Shown here in pieces: positions 1 to 9,310 of a stretch of 64,000 bases of DNA (its first letter is position 1; every line of letters begins with the position of its first letter). The DNA comes from Incurvaria masculella (lineage: Eukaryota > Arthropoda > Insecta > Lepidoptera > Incurvariidae): NCBI GenBank assembly GCA_946894095.1, contig OX335651.1, positions 1,324,501 to 1,388,500 of the forward strand, written 5' to 3'. Position numbers and translations under genes: made by a program. The notes beneath the pieces were generated by a model that made no database searches, had not been told where the DNA came from, and saw only the letters and a list, made by a program, of their open reading frames with translations.

Positions 1-63
1 AAATCTTGTACCATGGTACGAGACCCTTCGCGTCCGAGTCCGACTCGCTCTTGGCCGGTTTTT
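1..63 (-). repeat. GACG-type interspersed repeat, head fragment
   Basis: This is the head of the GACG repeat family (start motif ACCGGCCAAGTGCGAG, then GGGTTCCGTACC) in minus orientation, cut by the window edge. Immediately after it, about 64-110, lies part of the same family's body in plus orientation (the CTATTTGTTGTTATAG motif and a GCAAAATAAA stretch). The head and body are therefore inverted relative to each other, which indicates either a rearranged copy or two abutting fragments. Confidence 0.75.
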
Positions 64-464
64 ATTATTTAAAATTTTATCTATTTGTTGTTATAGGAGC
101 AAAATAAAAACAATCGGGTGTTATCACGTCCTTAAGTAAGCCTTCATAGAAGTGATTGCAAGGAGCCACTGCGCAATCAGTTGTTGGTGGCCCATCCCGC
201 TCATCTCCCCATACAAAAGGGGAAAGAAGATCACGCCAATATTACTTGTCAGAGATCCAAAATGTTGCTCAAAATAGCTTTATTTGATCGAACTTGATGT
301 CTGATGACCACTGGCATTGTAAAATTGTGTTTGGTTTCTAAGTTATAAGGTCCGAAAGTTCGATTTTTTCGCGCGTTTTATACAATAACTTTGGAGGTGG
401 ATTACGCAATGATAAAGTAAGAACATCTTAAGAAGATTAGTCATCAGACATAGGTTATTTAATC

Positions 465-880
465 TTTTTTTTATTTTTGTTTTATCTGACTGGACATGGA
501 TGGCTAATACCACACCTTCTGTCATAGTATTAGCCCAACACACCACATGGGAACTAGGTGCCATGCCAGGACCTTCCTTTATATTGCACGGCTACATTGA
601 ACTGGATGGAAAACACGGACAATTTTCATTGCCGCTACGACCATCGTTCATCCAATGCGATGGTACCAACCCGGGCGGGATAAACCCTACCACCTAGTAA
701 GTAAGGAAGGGGACCTACAGTTTAACGTGGAATCCGAACCACGGCCAGCCTCTCTCAACGGTCGTATGGTCACCCATCCAAGACCAGACCGGACCCAGCG
801 TTGCTTAACTTCGGTGAGCGATCGCCGAAGTGTCGCGCCACTGGGCCATTGAGGCTGACAGACTGGGCCATTGAGGCTGA
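465..880 (-). mobile_element. 5S rRNA-headed SINE inserted in the TTAA MITE
   Basis: A minus-strand SINE whose A-rich tail appears as the T-run at 465. The complement contains two exact stretches of the 5S rRNA internal promoter: CCGAAGTTAAGCAACG (799-814) and CTTGGATGGGTGACC (768-782). The body is shared with the tRNA-headed SINEs of this window. A 20-base segment at the 5' end (GACTGGGCCATTGAGGCTGA) occurs twice, at 839-858 and 861-880. ATC flanks the insertion on both sides, so any target duplication is very short. Confidence 0.85.
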
Positions 881-998
881 TCTAGATTTATAATCTATTT
901 GGTTTTTGTTAGATTTTTGACTACAGCGGTAGTGGTTTACTTTTAGCTATAAGTCGTTTTGAAATTAAAATTTTCGTAAATCTTACCAAATCAATCAA

Positions 999-1045
999 GT
1001 CCACAAAAAAGACAATGTGCATAGTACATTGTCTTTTTTGTGGAC
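999..1045. repeat. Perfect 20 bp hairpin inside the MITE
   Basis: The arm at 999-1018 (GTCCACAAAAAAGACAATGT) is the exact reverse complement of 1026-1045, with a 7-base loop GCATAGT. Other copies of the MITE have only one arm at this place, so the second arm is an inverted duplication private to this copy. Confidence 0.9.
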
Positions 1046-1171
1046 ATGTTGCATCTTCCTCATCACGGAGCCTGTCTTATTCTTTGAAACAGAGAAGGTC
1101 CCAGAGCGCAACAGCACGGTTTTGGACCGTGCCCGCGAATGAGTTAGGCCCGCCGGGTTGGGCCACCTTAA

Positions 1172-1765
1172 GATCTAAATTAGACCGTGGATTATATGGA
1201 GTCGTGTGCGGGCGAAAAATGGCGGGAAAGCGTCTCCCGCCTCGCTCCGAGCAAAACCAAAATCACACCTCCAATGGCGGCATTTCGCCGCGAAAAATTA
1301 CGCAATTGTAACCGCGTAACGTGGCGTTGACGTCGGGTCACCTTAAATTAGGGTCGTTCGGGTTTCCGCTGGAACCCTCATAATCCGGACGGCCCTAAAA
1401 ACGTAAAGGGCTCGAATTTGAAAACCCTGCAACTGACTTGAATTAGTCGCGTTTGAGGGTCAGGGGATAATCTGACTAACGAAAAGACTAAAGGGAAATA
1501 CTTTAAACAAGATGCGACGCATACTGATCACTGTTCTTATAAAGAGCATTTCTTTCAGGCCTCAAAAGCATTGTGTGTATGATCTTTGAACTCAAAATAA
1601 TGTATTTTAGTATGCAGATTGTTAATTAATGTATTGTCAAAGAGTTAACAACTGATTGATTGGTAAATTAAAAAAAAAACTATAAGGTAATCGTGTAACT
1701 AGAATACGGTATTTATGAAGTTATTATTTTAAAAAAATTATTACGTATTTGATTATAGTAATAAT
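1172..1765. other. No recognisable feature
   Basis: The first half has moderate G+C (about 1170-1450) and the second half is AT-rich with A-runs. The open frame crossing 1015-1311 begins inside the preceding MITE and shows no family features. I see no RNA gene or inverted repeat. Confidence 0.5.
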
Positions 1766-2240
1766 TTGCTAGGGAGCTGTTTGTGGGGACTGGCTTGCTC
1801 CAATTGGGAACATGTTAGATGACGGGCATAATCTTTACAAATAAACTGATATGTTGCATATGTTGAACTGTTGCATATGACATGAATTGTTGTACTTTAT
1901 ACTTTTGTAAACTTAGGGCCGAGTGCACGAAAGAACAAAAAATCAAAATTAACGTCAAAGTATGATCAAACACGTCACTTTGTGTGGACAGTATGGAAGG
2001 AACTCTATGCGGTTCACTAAAAACGACGTGTTTCAACATTGATTAACTCAGCTGTTTCTTCGTGCAACCGGGGCTTAGACTAAGTGGACGTTGAAAAAAA
2101 AAACCAGCGGAGTTTCTTGCCAGTTCTTCTTCGCTGGGATTGCCGAGCTGGCTAATGATACAATATGACAAATCAGAGTGCAGTGTACTGTCTATGGATG
2201 ATGAATAAACAATTAACAATAATGAATGTGGCCACGAAAG
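1766..2240 (+). mobile_element. LINE 3'-end relic (family L), split by a small MITE
   Basis: This non-coding 3' part of a LINE recurs at 8085-9310, 31955, 36750, 52570, 54175 and 54838. It contains a stem-loop with stem GCCAG/CTGGC and loop start TTCTTCGC (about 2117-2150), followed by a GAGTGCAGTGTACTGTC segment and a tail rich in AATAAACAAT. The hairpin has the same position and loop as one in the 3' UTR of the intact LINE at 44382-50143, so the families are related. A TTA-flanked MITE sits at 1916-2074. Confidence 0.75.
1916..2074. mobile_element. 159 bp MITE with TTA target duplication (family E, copy 1)
   Basis: The ends GGGCCGAGTGCACGAAAG and the complement of TTCGTGCAACCGGGGC form an imperfect terminal inverted repeat. 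TTA lies on both sides (1913-1915 and 2075-2077). Removing the element and one TTA restores the LINE sequence seen near 32102-32130. A three-base TWA target duplication is typical of PIF/Harbinger elements. It is non-coding. Confidence 0.8.
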
Positions 2241-2397
2241 GAAACAATAACTCATGAACATAAATATTCAAAATAATTTTAAATTAATAAAATAGTATTA
2301 TCATATTCAGACTAAACCTTATTTAATGTAGCGACGGTAGTGTTCTGTTAGCTCAAACATTGCCAACGAACGCAAAAAGGAGCATATGAACTGAGCC

Positions 2398-2660
2398 CGT
2401 AGTCCCAGCTGTCACCTAAATTGGCGTTTACGCCAAACCAATCGACTCTCGTTTTCAAATGTATGAAGAATTTGAAGAGCGCGCGCAGTGGGCGTTAGCG
2501 AAACATTTGGGAGTCCGAGTTTGATTTGACAACTTACTCAACGTTGCCGTAAATACGTCGAAGTTGCCGTTTACGCCGACTCCGCGTTTTTAGACAAATC
2601 GGAAGTGCGAGTTTGACTTTGACAACTTGAAGAAGTAAAACCACAGAATATCTACCTGGA
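2398..2660. mobile_element. Palindromic MITE (family F), partial copy
   Basis: It begins with TCACCTAAATTGGCGTTTACG and carries the family's internal blocks (GAAGAGCGCGCGCAG, ACTCAACGTTGCCGTAAATA, AAACCACAGAATATCTA). It resembles one half of the complete element at 12711-13579. The right end is lost. It has no coding content. Confidence 0.8.
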
Positions 2661-4290
2661 CACACCGGTCGCCATCGGTGCGACCGATCACATGATCTAT
2701 CGCATTCCAAGTGACAGCTGAGACGTTGCTTTACGTCTGTGACGATACGTTACACCTGGAGATAAGGCTTCTGTCTACTTCCCCCCACCCTCCCGCGGCG
2801 ACCTGTCGGCATCCAGCCACTTCCCGGCCCACGGAGCCTCCGAGATCCCACGGTTGCTGAAAAGGTGCCGGAAAACGCACGCACATTCTGATCACCTTAA
2901 ATTAGATTCAACCCACACAATTCTACCCTCTATTTCCCCCTCACCCAACGCTCATATTGCCTCACGCTTGCAATGGAGTTTAGACGCTTCGTTTATAATG
3001 TGGCAGTTCTTGAAGATACAAATGGGGGTTTCATCCCGGGCGGGAGAGGGGTTAAGGGGATGAGGAGCAGATCTCTCGGGAGGGCGAGCGTGAATTACGT
3101 TGAAGACGGTTCTGGGTTTCTGCGTTACGAAAATATTAATTTATTGCGTCAACTTTTATATGGGACGAATAAGTTTTGGGAGGCAATTATTTTTTGACAT
3201 TATACGTTGATATTTTTGATTGAATAAAAAAACCAGTAATTCCATGTTTAATTAAAATATAATGGCAAGATGTTTTATTATGAACCTTTGGCTAAATTAT
3301 CGGACATTACAAATGCGACGCCTCGCTGCTCGATTTAGATTTTTATTTAATACAATTACTTATATAATTTATTTTCACATACATTTTCAGCTATGCAACT
3401 TTTATTTCCCGATCAACACGATTTTGGAGGTAAAAATGTTTAATTTTTCAACCGCGTTCAACACACATTCATCTTGCAATCATAATAATTTGTTTCTAGC
3501 TGTAAACTATATTAATTTAAATATTATGTTATTGTTAAAAATCTAACATATGTGCTGTTGTGAAAATGTATAGGTACGCACAGGCTCCTGTTATCCAACA
3601 CAAACAAAGAAAATACAGGCTATTACCTCCATTTTTCCCACCCCATTCGGATCATCCCTCCGCAGGTAGCTGCGCCACGGCCGCGGCTTTCCACGTATCA
3701 TAATATCTGTAACGCTTCAGTTTTGCCGCTCTTTTTCTCCGCCGGAAAACTTTTTCAATATGGCGGCGCGGACAGTGGCGCCCCCACTAACCGCCGACAC
3801 TCCAGCTATAAACTCACAAATCATGGAAGCAACGCCGCGACCGCATCCGACAACTTTCGACCCTGCTATACGAACGGAAAGGCATATTATTGTACGCTTA
3901 GAGGCTCTCGCTCCGCAATGAAATCTAGAGGGCACCTTTGGAGGTTAAAATGAACCTAATAACTGAGAAAGGAGGGTTGATTTTGATGGAATACGGTGCT
4001 CTGTTACAGGCGAACAAAGAGAACGAGAAATGGGGACAACATTTCGTTAATCACGAAGGAGTGTGTATGGATATTTATTTTCATGTCATTTTTGTCACTT
4101 CTGTTATTACGTAATTACGAATTAAAATTAATTTGATAGACGTTAATTGTTTCAAATTTTAATTGTTTAAATGACATGCTAAAATCAACATAACACATAA
4201 TCAACAATAAAAAATATTATGGTTACTTATGTAGCCTGAGCATTAAATCATATGTTTGTTAAAATTTACATGCCTATAACTAGCTTACGC
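2661..4290. other. Unannotated stretch, no gene supported
   Basis: 2750-3150 and 3660-3950 are somewhat G+C-rich; the rest is AT-rich. Open frames of 70-95 codons occur on both strands around 3262-3546 and 3717-3953, but they overlap each other, contain no recognisable motif and look like chance frames. Confidence 0.5.
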
Positions 4291-4429
4291 GGGTGGGTGG
4301 CCACACGATATTTATTAAGGCCTACACAGACAGATTCTACGTTGGTTGGTCGACAATCTACAGACAGCTCTTAGGATCGGCGATACTCCGAAGCTATTTT
4401 CCCGCGCGGCCTAATTTATATAGCGTCGG

Positions 4430-4560
4430 TCGCGCCGCATCTAATCGATACGGGGACGCCGGGCGTCAGGCCGCGTCGGTCGGCGTCGGCCGGCGTCGGG
4501 CGGCGTCGGGCGGCGTCGGCCTGCGTCGGCCGCTCTCGCGCTCTCGCTCCAATCGTAATT
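4430..4560. repeat. GC-rich minisatellite, 10 bp unit
   Basis: About six copies of a CGGCGTCGGG-like 10-mer lie at 4472-4530, followed by CGCTCTCGCG-type sequence. The array gives a long open frame on the minus strand (4416-4829) with a repetitive Arg/Ala/Asp/Pro end. That frame is a by-product of the repeat, not a supported gene. Confidence 0.8.
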
Positions 4561-4859
4561 CCATTTTCCGCCCGCCTTGGCAAATTGAAATGTCGTAACT
4601 CTTGAGGGAATATCGGCTTTCTGCCGAGGAAAAATATTCTTCCCGCCTTTGTAGCTTCGGATATCGCGGAGTATTTCCAGTCCATCATATAGTTACAATA
4701 CTTGCTTGCCCCCCTCTGCCCCCGTTCCCCACTCGGATAGCCGTAATCGGGAGCACTTTGAACGTTGCGCAGTTTTGATATTTGTTTCGCGAGAAGGATA
4801 TTAGCCCTTTCGTTGGAGTCTCCTGGCAAGGTTGGCTCAAGGAGAGGAACCTTTTTTGT

Positions 4860-5340
4860 TAAAGATTGAAATAATTGTTTAACCCTTTGAGATCATTAAT
4901 GCTTTTTATTGTGTTTACATGCCCTAAATGATTTTGGCCACGTGCATCTTAAATACAAAATATAAAAATGGCGATTAAAAACCAAACACTCATTTTTTTA
5001 ATAACGCAAGAGCATCTTAAACCGATTTTTCAATCCTCAGATAGTTTGTACTTATCAGACTGATAGCTCAAAAGACGGATAGTCATTGCCGGATAATTAT
5101 ATTTTTTATCACAATCATCTGACTATGATTTTATAAATAAACATATGAACTTACTATATCGGATGAATAAGCAGAAGCGTAAATAATTTCGTCGAATATC
5201 TGGCTGTTTATCTGACTATTGAAAAATCAGCCCTAAGTTAAAAATAAAGACATTTCGCAAATTGCAAACACCTAACCGTGTGTTGATTTCAAAGCCTAAA
5301 AAATTTACGGAGAACATTAAAATTTTATCAACAAGAAAAT
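4860..5340. other. AT-rich stretch, nothing recognised
   Basis: This is simple AT-rich sequence with no inverted repeats, RNA genes or coding signals that I can support. It is followed at about 5345-5500 by one of the short G/C-rich islands. Confidence 0.5.
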
Positions 5341-5730
5341 AATTCAATACTTGTTCGCACGCCTACAGCTTTCGAGTTTGCAGCCGACCGGAAGTTCCGA
5401 GCACCCGCTCCGCCTTACCGGAAGTAATGCGGCACATTTACAAGTTGGGCGGGCGGTGTCGCGGGTCGGGGTGGGGGAGGTGGCTGTACCAACACTTGCG
5501 TACCTATTAGTCGCCAAAAGCATAGCTTTTGTGTTACTTACTACATCACTTGCTGCCATTCGGCCACAGTCCCATGTTGGAGATACCTTTGTTATATTTT
5601 AATACAATAATGGTTCCTTGTAAGAGACTTCGTGATAATGACTGAACCCTCATGCTGTCACGCCGGCATGGCAATCTATTGCCGAATGTTCATGGACTCC
5701 AAGTTGGAGCGATGGGAATATCGATTTTTA

Positions 5731-6037
5731 GGCTGAGATAAATAGTCGTAACAGAAACTAAGACTAACGAAAAGTTAACTTTGTGACGTCACTTTGACAC
5801 ATTTTGTATGGAAGAAATGTCAAAGTAATTCAAAGTGACGTCACAAAGTACTACTTTTAGTTAGTCTTAGGCCGAGATAAATGGTCGTAATAAAAAGTAA
5901 GACTAACGAAAAGTAGTACTTTGTGACGTCCCTTTGCATTATTTTGATATTTCGTCCATACAAAATGTGTCTAAATGACGTCACAAACTACTACTTTTCG
6001 TTAGTCTTAGTTTCTGTTACCACTATTAACCTAAGCC
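5731..6037. mobile_element. Foldback MITE with TTA duplication, tandem copies (family G)
   Basis: Outer ends GGCTGAGATAAATAGTCG and (complement) GGCTTAGGTTAATAGTGG are inverted repeats, with TTA at 5728-5730 and 6038-6040. Long arms carry CTAAGACTAACGAAAAGT and TTTGTGACGTCA blocks in both orientations. A second start (GGCCGAGATAAATGGTCG) at about 5870 directly after CTTA indicates a second copy abutting or inserted at the first copy's end. A half copy is at 62310-62385. Each unit is nearly a complete palindrome and non-coding. Confidence 0.75.
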
Positions 6038-6164
6038 TTAGAGATAATTTGTTGACACTATCTTTGAACTTTACACTTTTAACAACATTAAAACTACAAA
6101 AAAGAATTAAATCGACATATGATGGAATACGCTTTTTTGTGAGAATTCTCGTCTGAAAATTTCC

Positions 6165-6250
6165 ATCATTTCATTTTCATTTCATTTCATTTATTTAAAC
6201 TTTTTGGTAGTCAAACTACACCAAGTTACGTCACAAAGATCCGCGGATTC
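6165..6250 (-). repeat. LINE-like tail with ATGAA repeats
   Basis: A run of TTTCA units (6168-6192) is followed by TTTATTTAAACTTTTTGGTAGTCAAACTACAC-type sequence. The complement resembles 53551-53625, where TAGTTTGACTACC is followed by AAATAAATGAAAT units. The two are probably 3' ends of one retroelement family on opposite strands. Confidence 0.45.
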
Positions 6251-7083
6251 AATCAACCCAGTAAAGAAACTTCACGGGTTTACATAACATATCAAAATAC
6301 AAATGCGAAATGTTTACTTTGATATCGTTCTATATCAGGTTGCAGAGGTCTAGGTAGCGTAGTACTATGGTAAGAACTACGTACAACCGTGGCCGGTTGA
6401 AGGCAGCGATTACGTCGTATCGAGGCTAGTAGCAGAGCTATTCTGATATTTTGTCACTTTTTATAAAAAAATAAAATTCTCGAAAAGTGATATCAATCAA
6501 TAATATTGTAATCTCTATATTTGATCCTAAATAAAGGAAAAAACAAAATAATAAATCGCTTTATAAAATCAAACATTGCACTGAAATAAAATAAATACTA
6601 ATTCAGGAAAACAAACAGTCTTAAAACAACTTTAATATAGTTACAGAACTAAATAGAACATTAGAAACATAGCTGTAGAACATTTTAATATAGCTTCTCC
6701 AAAAAAGTTTCCAAGAACTTGTTTCCATGAATAGCAAATATTTGAGAAATAAACAAAACAAAAAAAAAGATTCCGACGGAATTTTGAACCTCTTCCTTAT
6801 TTTAAAGTCGTTTAAAATAAACAGTTCCTCTGCAAAATCATTTACAAAATTCAAAAGTTAAAGTATTAACAGAATATTACAATATATTAAGCAATATTCA
6901 AAAAAAGGAAACACAAAATAATATTACCTGAACGATGGTTAAAAGAAATCTAAAAGATGCAACACTATGACAATTTTATCTTTTTAATAGCATCAAAAAA
7001 CAAATCAAAACTTTAAATTTTGCGTCGTGCGTAGCTCAACTACGCCGTATAAAAAATTGATTTTGGGCGCTTGATCTTTAATA
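6251..7083. other. AT-rich stretch, nothing recognised
   Basis: Very AT-rich beyond 6440. Open frames in 6621-6854 are low-complexity Phe/Leu/Ser-rich translations without motifs. No RNA gene or inverted repeat is seen. Confidence 0.5.
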
Positions 7084-7087
7084 TTAA

Positions 7088-7629
7088 GGTGGCCCAACCC
7101 GCTCAACTCCCCATACAAACGGGGAAAGAAGATCACGCCCATATTTCTTATCAGAGATCCCAAATTTTGCTCAAAAGAGCTTTATTTGATCGAACTAGAT
7201 GTTTGATGACCATTGGCATTGTAAAATTGTGTTTGGTTTCTAAGTTATAAGGTCCGAAAGTTCGAATTTTTCGCGCGTTTTATGCAATAACTTTGGTGGT
7301 TTATTACGCAATGATAAAGTAAGAAAATCTTAAAAAGATTGGTCATCAGACATAGCTTATTTAATCAAGATTTATAATCTATTTGGTTTTTGTTAGATTT
7401 TTGACTACAGCGGTCGTGGTTTACTTTTAGCTATAAGTCGTTTTGAAATCAAAATTTTCGTAGATCTTACCAAATCATACACTATGCACATTATCTTTTT
7501 TATCGACATGTTGCATCTTCCTCATCACGGAGCCTGTCTTTTTCTTTGAAACAGAGAAGGTCCCAGAGCGCAACAGCACGGTTTTGTACAGTGCCCGCGA
7601 ATGAGTTAGTCCCGCCGGGTTGGGCCACC
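7088..7629 (+). mobile_element. TTAA-flanked MITE (GGTGGCCCA family), complete
   Basis: A 542 bp element with TTAA on both sides (7084-7087 and 7630-7633) and inverted ends GGTGGCCCAACCCG / CGGGTTGGGCCACC. This copy is uninterrupted and serves as reference for the split copies at 186-1167 and around 61127-61665. It is non-coding. Confidence 0.93.
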
Positions 7630-7780
7630 TTAAAGTGTATTAAAGTTAAAATTATATAATTCAATGCAATTCAGATGGCACCATGAAGGAAAAGTTTGAA
7701 AAAAAAAAATAAAGAGAAAAAATATTATAACCATTTTAATTGCAACAACTTCCTTACTATTGCTGGCTAAACAAGATTTG

Positions 7781-7993
7781 CTGCTTTGACCTACGTTCAT
7801 TCAATGCAATGGTACCAACCCGGGCCGGATTAACCCTACCACCTAGTAGATAAGAACGGGGGGTCTACAGTTTCACTTGGAATTCGAACTATGGCCTCAG
7901 AGGTTGAAAACGGTAACTCATCTAGAACCCAACCGCGCTCAGAGTGGCTTCACCAAGCTTATTCGTAGCACCACTGGGCTGCCGAGGGTGATG
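7781..7993 (-). mobile_element. Decayed 5S-headed SINE
   Basis: The minus-strand body (TGGTACCAACCCGGGC, CCTACCACCTAGTAG, CTACAGTTTCAC) is followed by a degenerate 5S-like head at 7895-7993. The head keeps the terminal GGCAGCCCAGTGG motif, but the internal control blocks have diverged. The 3' half is missing. The telomere-like array at 8001 begins right after its head. Confidence 0.6.
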
Positions 7994-8000
7994 AGTCAGT

Positions 8001-8040
8001 AACCTAACCTAACCTAACCTAACCTAACCTAACCTAACCT
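8001..8040. repeat. Interstitial telomere-type array (AACCT)8
   Basis: Eight exact copies of AACCT, the complement of TTAGG, the usual insect telomere repeat. It is followed by ACACTTTCACATGGAATCC, part of a SINE body in which ACCTACAG normally occurs here. The array may have grown from that internal ACCTA by slippage rather than by telomerase. Confidence 0.9.
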
Positions 8041-8201
8041 ACACTTTCACATGGAATCCGAACCACGAAATTGAACTGCACGGGAAGAAGTTGCTCGTGA
8101 ACGGGTGCCGTTTGTGGGAGACTGACTTTCTCCAATTGGCAACATTTTAGATGGCGGGTGTGGTCTTTACAAATAAACTGACATGTGTCATGAACTGTTA
8201 A

Positions 8202-8569
8202 GAACGGCCCGTAAGCTATGCTCCCCATACAAACGTAGTTTACTAATCATTTGGAAACCGCTATTCCAATTAAATTGATATTTAATAACTAATATCAGGT
8301 AACAAATATCTGTGTCTGCATGCTTTTGTTTTTTTGAAAAATGCAAACCGAATGAAATGAATGCAAAAAGAATATCTTCATACGAATTTTGTTTTCTCTG
8401 TGGTTTGACCCAGAATACATTTACCGAAAAAACAAAGGCATGCAGACATAGATATTTGTTGCCTGATATTAGATACCAAATATCAAGTAAGTTGGAACAG
8501 TGGTTTTAAAATTATTAGTAAACTACGTTTGTATGGGAGGCGAAATTTTCTGATGCTTACGGGGCGACC
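8202..8569. mobile_element. Foldback MITE with TTAA target sites (family J)
   Basis: TTAA flanks both ends (8198-8201 and 8570-8573). Ends GAACGGCCCGTAAGC and (complement) GGTCGCCCCGTAAGC start arms of roughly 130 bp that match across CATACAAACGTAGTTTACTAA, TAATATCAGG and TCTGCATGC. The central spacer is about 85 bp. It has a different sequence from the GGTGGCCCA family but the same target site. It is non-coding; the frame at 8312-8509 spans the foldback and is not a gene. Confidence 0.82.
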
Positions 8570-8577
8570 TTAAGCTA

Positions 8578-8624
8578 ATGAATTGACGAGAATCAACATG
8601 AATTATTGATTCTCGTCAATTCAT
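8578..8624. repeat. Perfect 19 bp hairpin
   Basis: 8578-8596 (ATGAATTGACGAGAATCAA) is the exact complement of 8606-8624, with a 9-base loop. It lies between the TTAA MITE and the TTA MITE. I cannot tell whether it is a tiny MITE remnant or a replication-error palindrome; the stem is short for a microRNA precursor. Confidence 0.9.
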
Positions 8625-8633
8625 ATTAATTTA

Positions 8634-8787
8634 GCCCCGATTGCACTAAGAGACGGCTGAGTTAATCAATGTTCAAACACGTCACTTATAGTGAACCGCA
8701 TGGAGTTCCTTCCATACTGTCTACACAAAGTGTTTAATCATACGTTGACGTTGATTTTCATTTTATGTCCTTTCGTCCACTCGGCCC
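8634..8787. mobile_element. 154 bp MITE with TTA duplication (family E, copy 2)
   Basis: Ends GCCCCGATTGCAC and (complement) GGGCCGAGTGGACGAAAG; TTA at 8631-8633 and 8788-8790. It is in the opposite orientation to the copy at 1916-2074 and contains the same AAACACGTCACTT and CCGCATGGAGTTCCTTCCATAC blocks. Confidence 0.82.
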
Positions 8788-8844
8788 TTAGTGTTTTTAC
8801 CTGTGATTCTAAATACTTTTCTAAACTTAGTCTAAGTGAACGTT

Positions 8845-9183
8845 AAAAAAAACCGGCCAAGTGCGAGTCGGACTCGCACACGAAGGGTTCCGTACCATCG
8901 TACAAGATTTAAAACAAAAAAATCACGTTTTTTGTATGCCCAACCCCCCCCCCCCCTTATTTTTTATTATTTTTTTATCTTACCTATTTGTTGTTATAGC
9001 GGCAACAACACACACTCTGTGAAAATTTCAGCTGCCTACCTATTACGGTTCACGAGATACAGCCCTGTGACAGACGGACAGACGGACGGACGGACGGACG
9101 GACGGACGGACGGACCGACGGACGGACAGCGGAGGCTTAGTAATAGGGTTCCGTTTTCACCCTTTGGGTACGGAACCCTAAAA
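8845..9183 (+). repeat. GACG-type interspersed repeat, complete
   Basis: It runs from AAAACCGGCCAAGTGCGAG to GGTACGGAACCCTAAAAA. It contains a poly-C tract, a CTATTTGTTGTTATAGCGGC block, TTTCAGCTGCCTACC, a long GACG tetranucleotide array (about 9066-9127) and a 3' hairpin with stem AGGGTTCCGT/ACGGAACCCT. It is inserted in an A-run of the LINE relic. Class is uncertain (SINE-like or terminal-repeat element); the head has a weak B-box-like GGTTCCGTACC. Confidence 0.9.
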
Positions 9184-9310
9184 ACCAGCGGAGTTTCTTG
9201 CCAGTTCTTCTTCGCTGGGATTGCCGAACTGGCTAATGATAAAATATGACAAACCCGAGTGCAGTGTACTGTCTATGGATGATGAATAAACAATAAACAA
9301 TTGTTTCATG

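Larger units (their letters stand above)
186..1167 (+). mobile_element. TTAA-flanked MITE (GGTGGCCCA family), split by a SINE
   Basis: The left end GGTGGCCCATCCCGC and right end GCCGGGTTGGGCCACC form the terminal inverted repeat. TTAA follows the right end at 1168-1171; the left target copy is decayed (TGTT). The interior matches the copies at 7088, 56761, 57307 and 61127, which are about 540 bp, but is interrupted at about 465-880 by a 5S-headed SINE. It has no coding capacity. TTAA target choice is typical of piggyBac-type transposases, so it is probably mobilised by one; this is inference from the target site alone. Confidence 0.85.
8085..9310 (+). mobile_element. LINE 3'-end relic (family L) with three nested insertions
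   Basis: Pieces at 8085-8201, about 8791-8850 and 9184-9310 correspond in order to the copy at 1766-2240. Between them lie a TTAA MITE (8202-8569), a short palindrome, a TTA MITE (8634-8787) and a GACG repeat (8845-9183). The last piece includes the 3' stem-loop with a perfect 7 bp stem CCAGTTC/GAACTGG and loop start TTCTTCGC. Confidence 0.7.

Noticed and set aside
1015..1311. 98-codon plus-strand frame
   Set aside because: It starts in the arm of a hairpin inside the TTAA MITE and continues into unrelated sequence; no domain.
4416..4829. 137-codon minus-strand open frame
   Set aside because: Its second half is the translation of the CGGCGTCGGG minisatellite, and the first half has no motif or codon pattern of a gene.
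9066..9127. CRISPR-like array
   Set aside because: It is a tetranucleotide microsatellite without spacers, in a eukaryotic repeat.
8836..9249. 137-codon frame with a TDGRTDGRTDG-like repeat
   Set aside because: It is the translation of the GACG array in an interspersed repeat; the same frame appears in other copies (20394, 25107, 41883).
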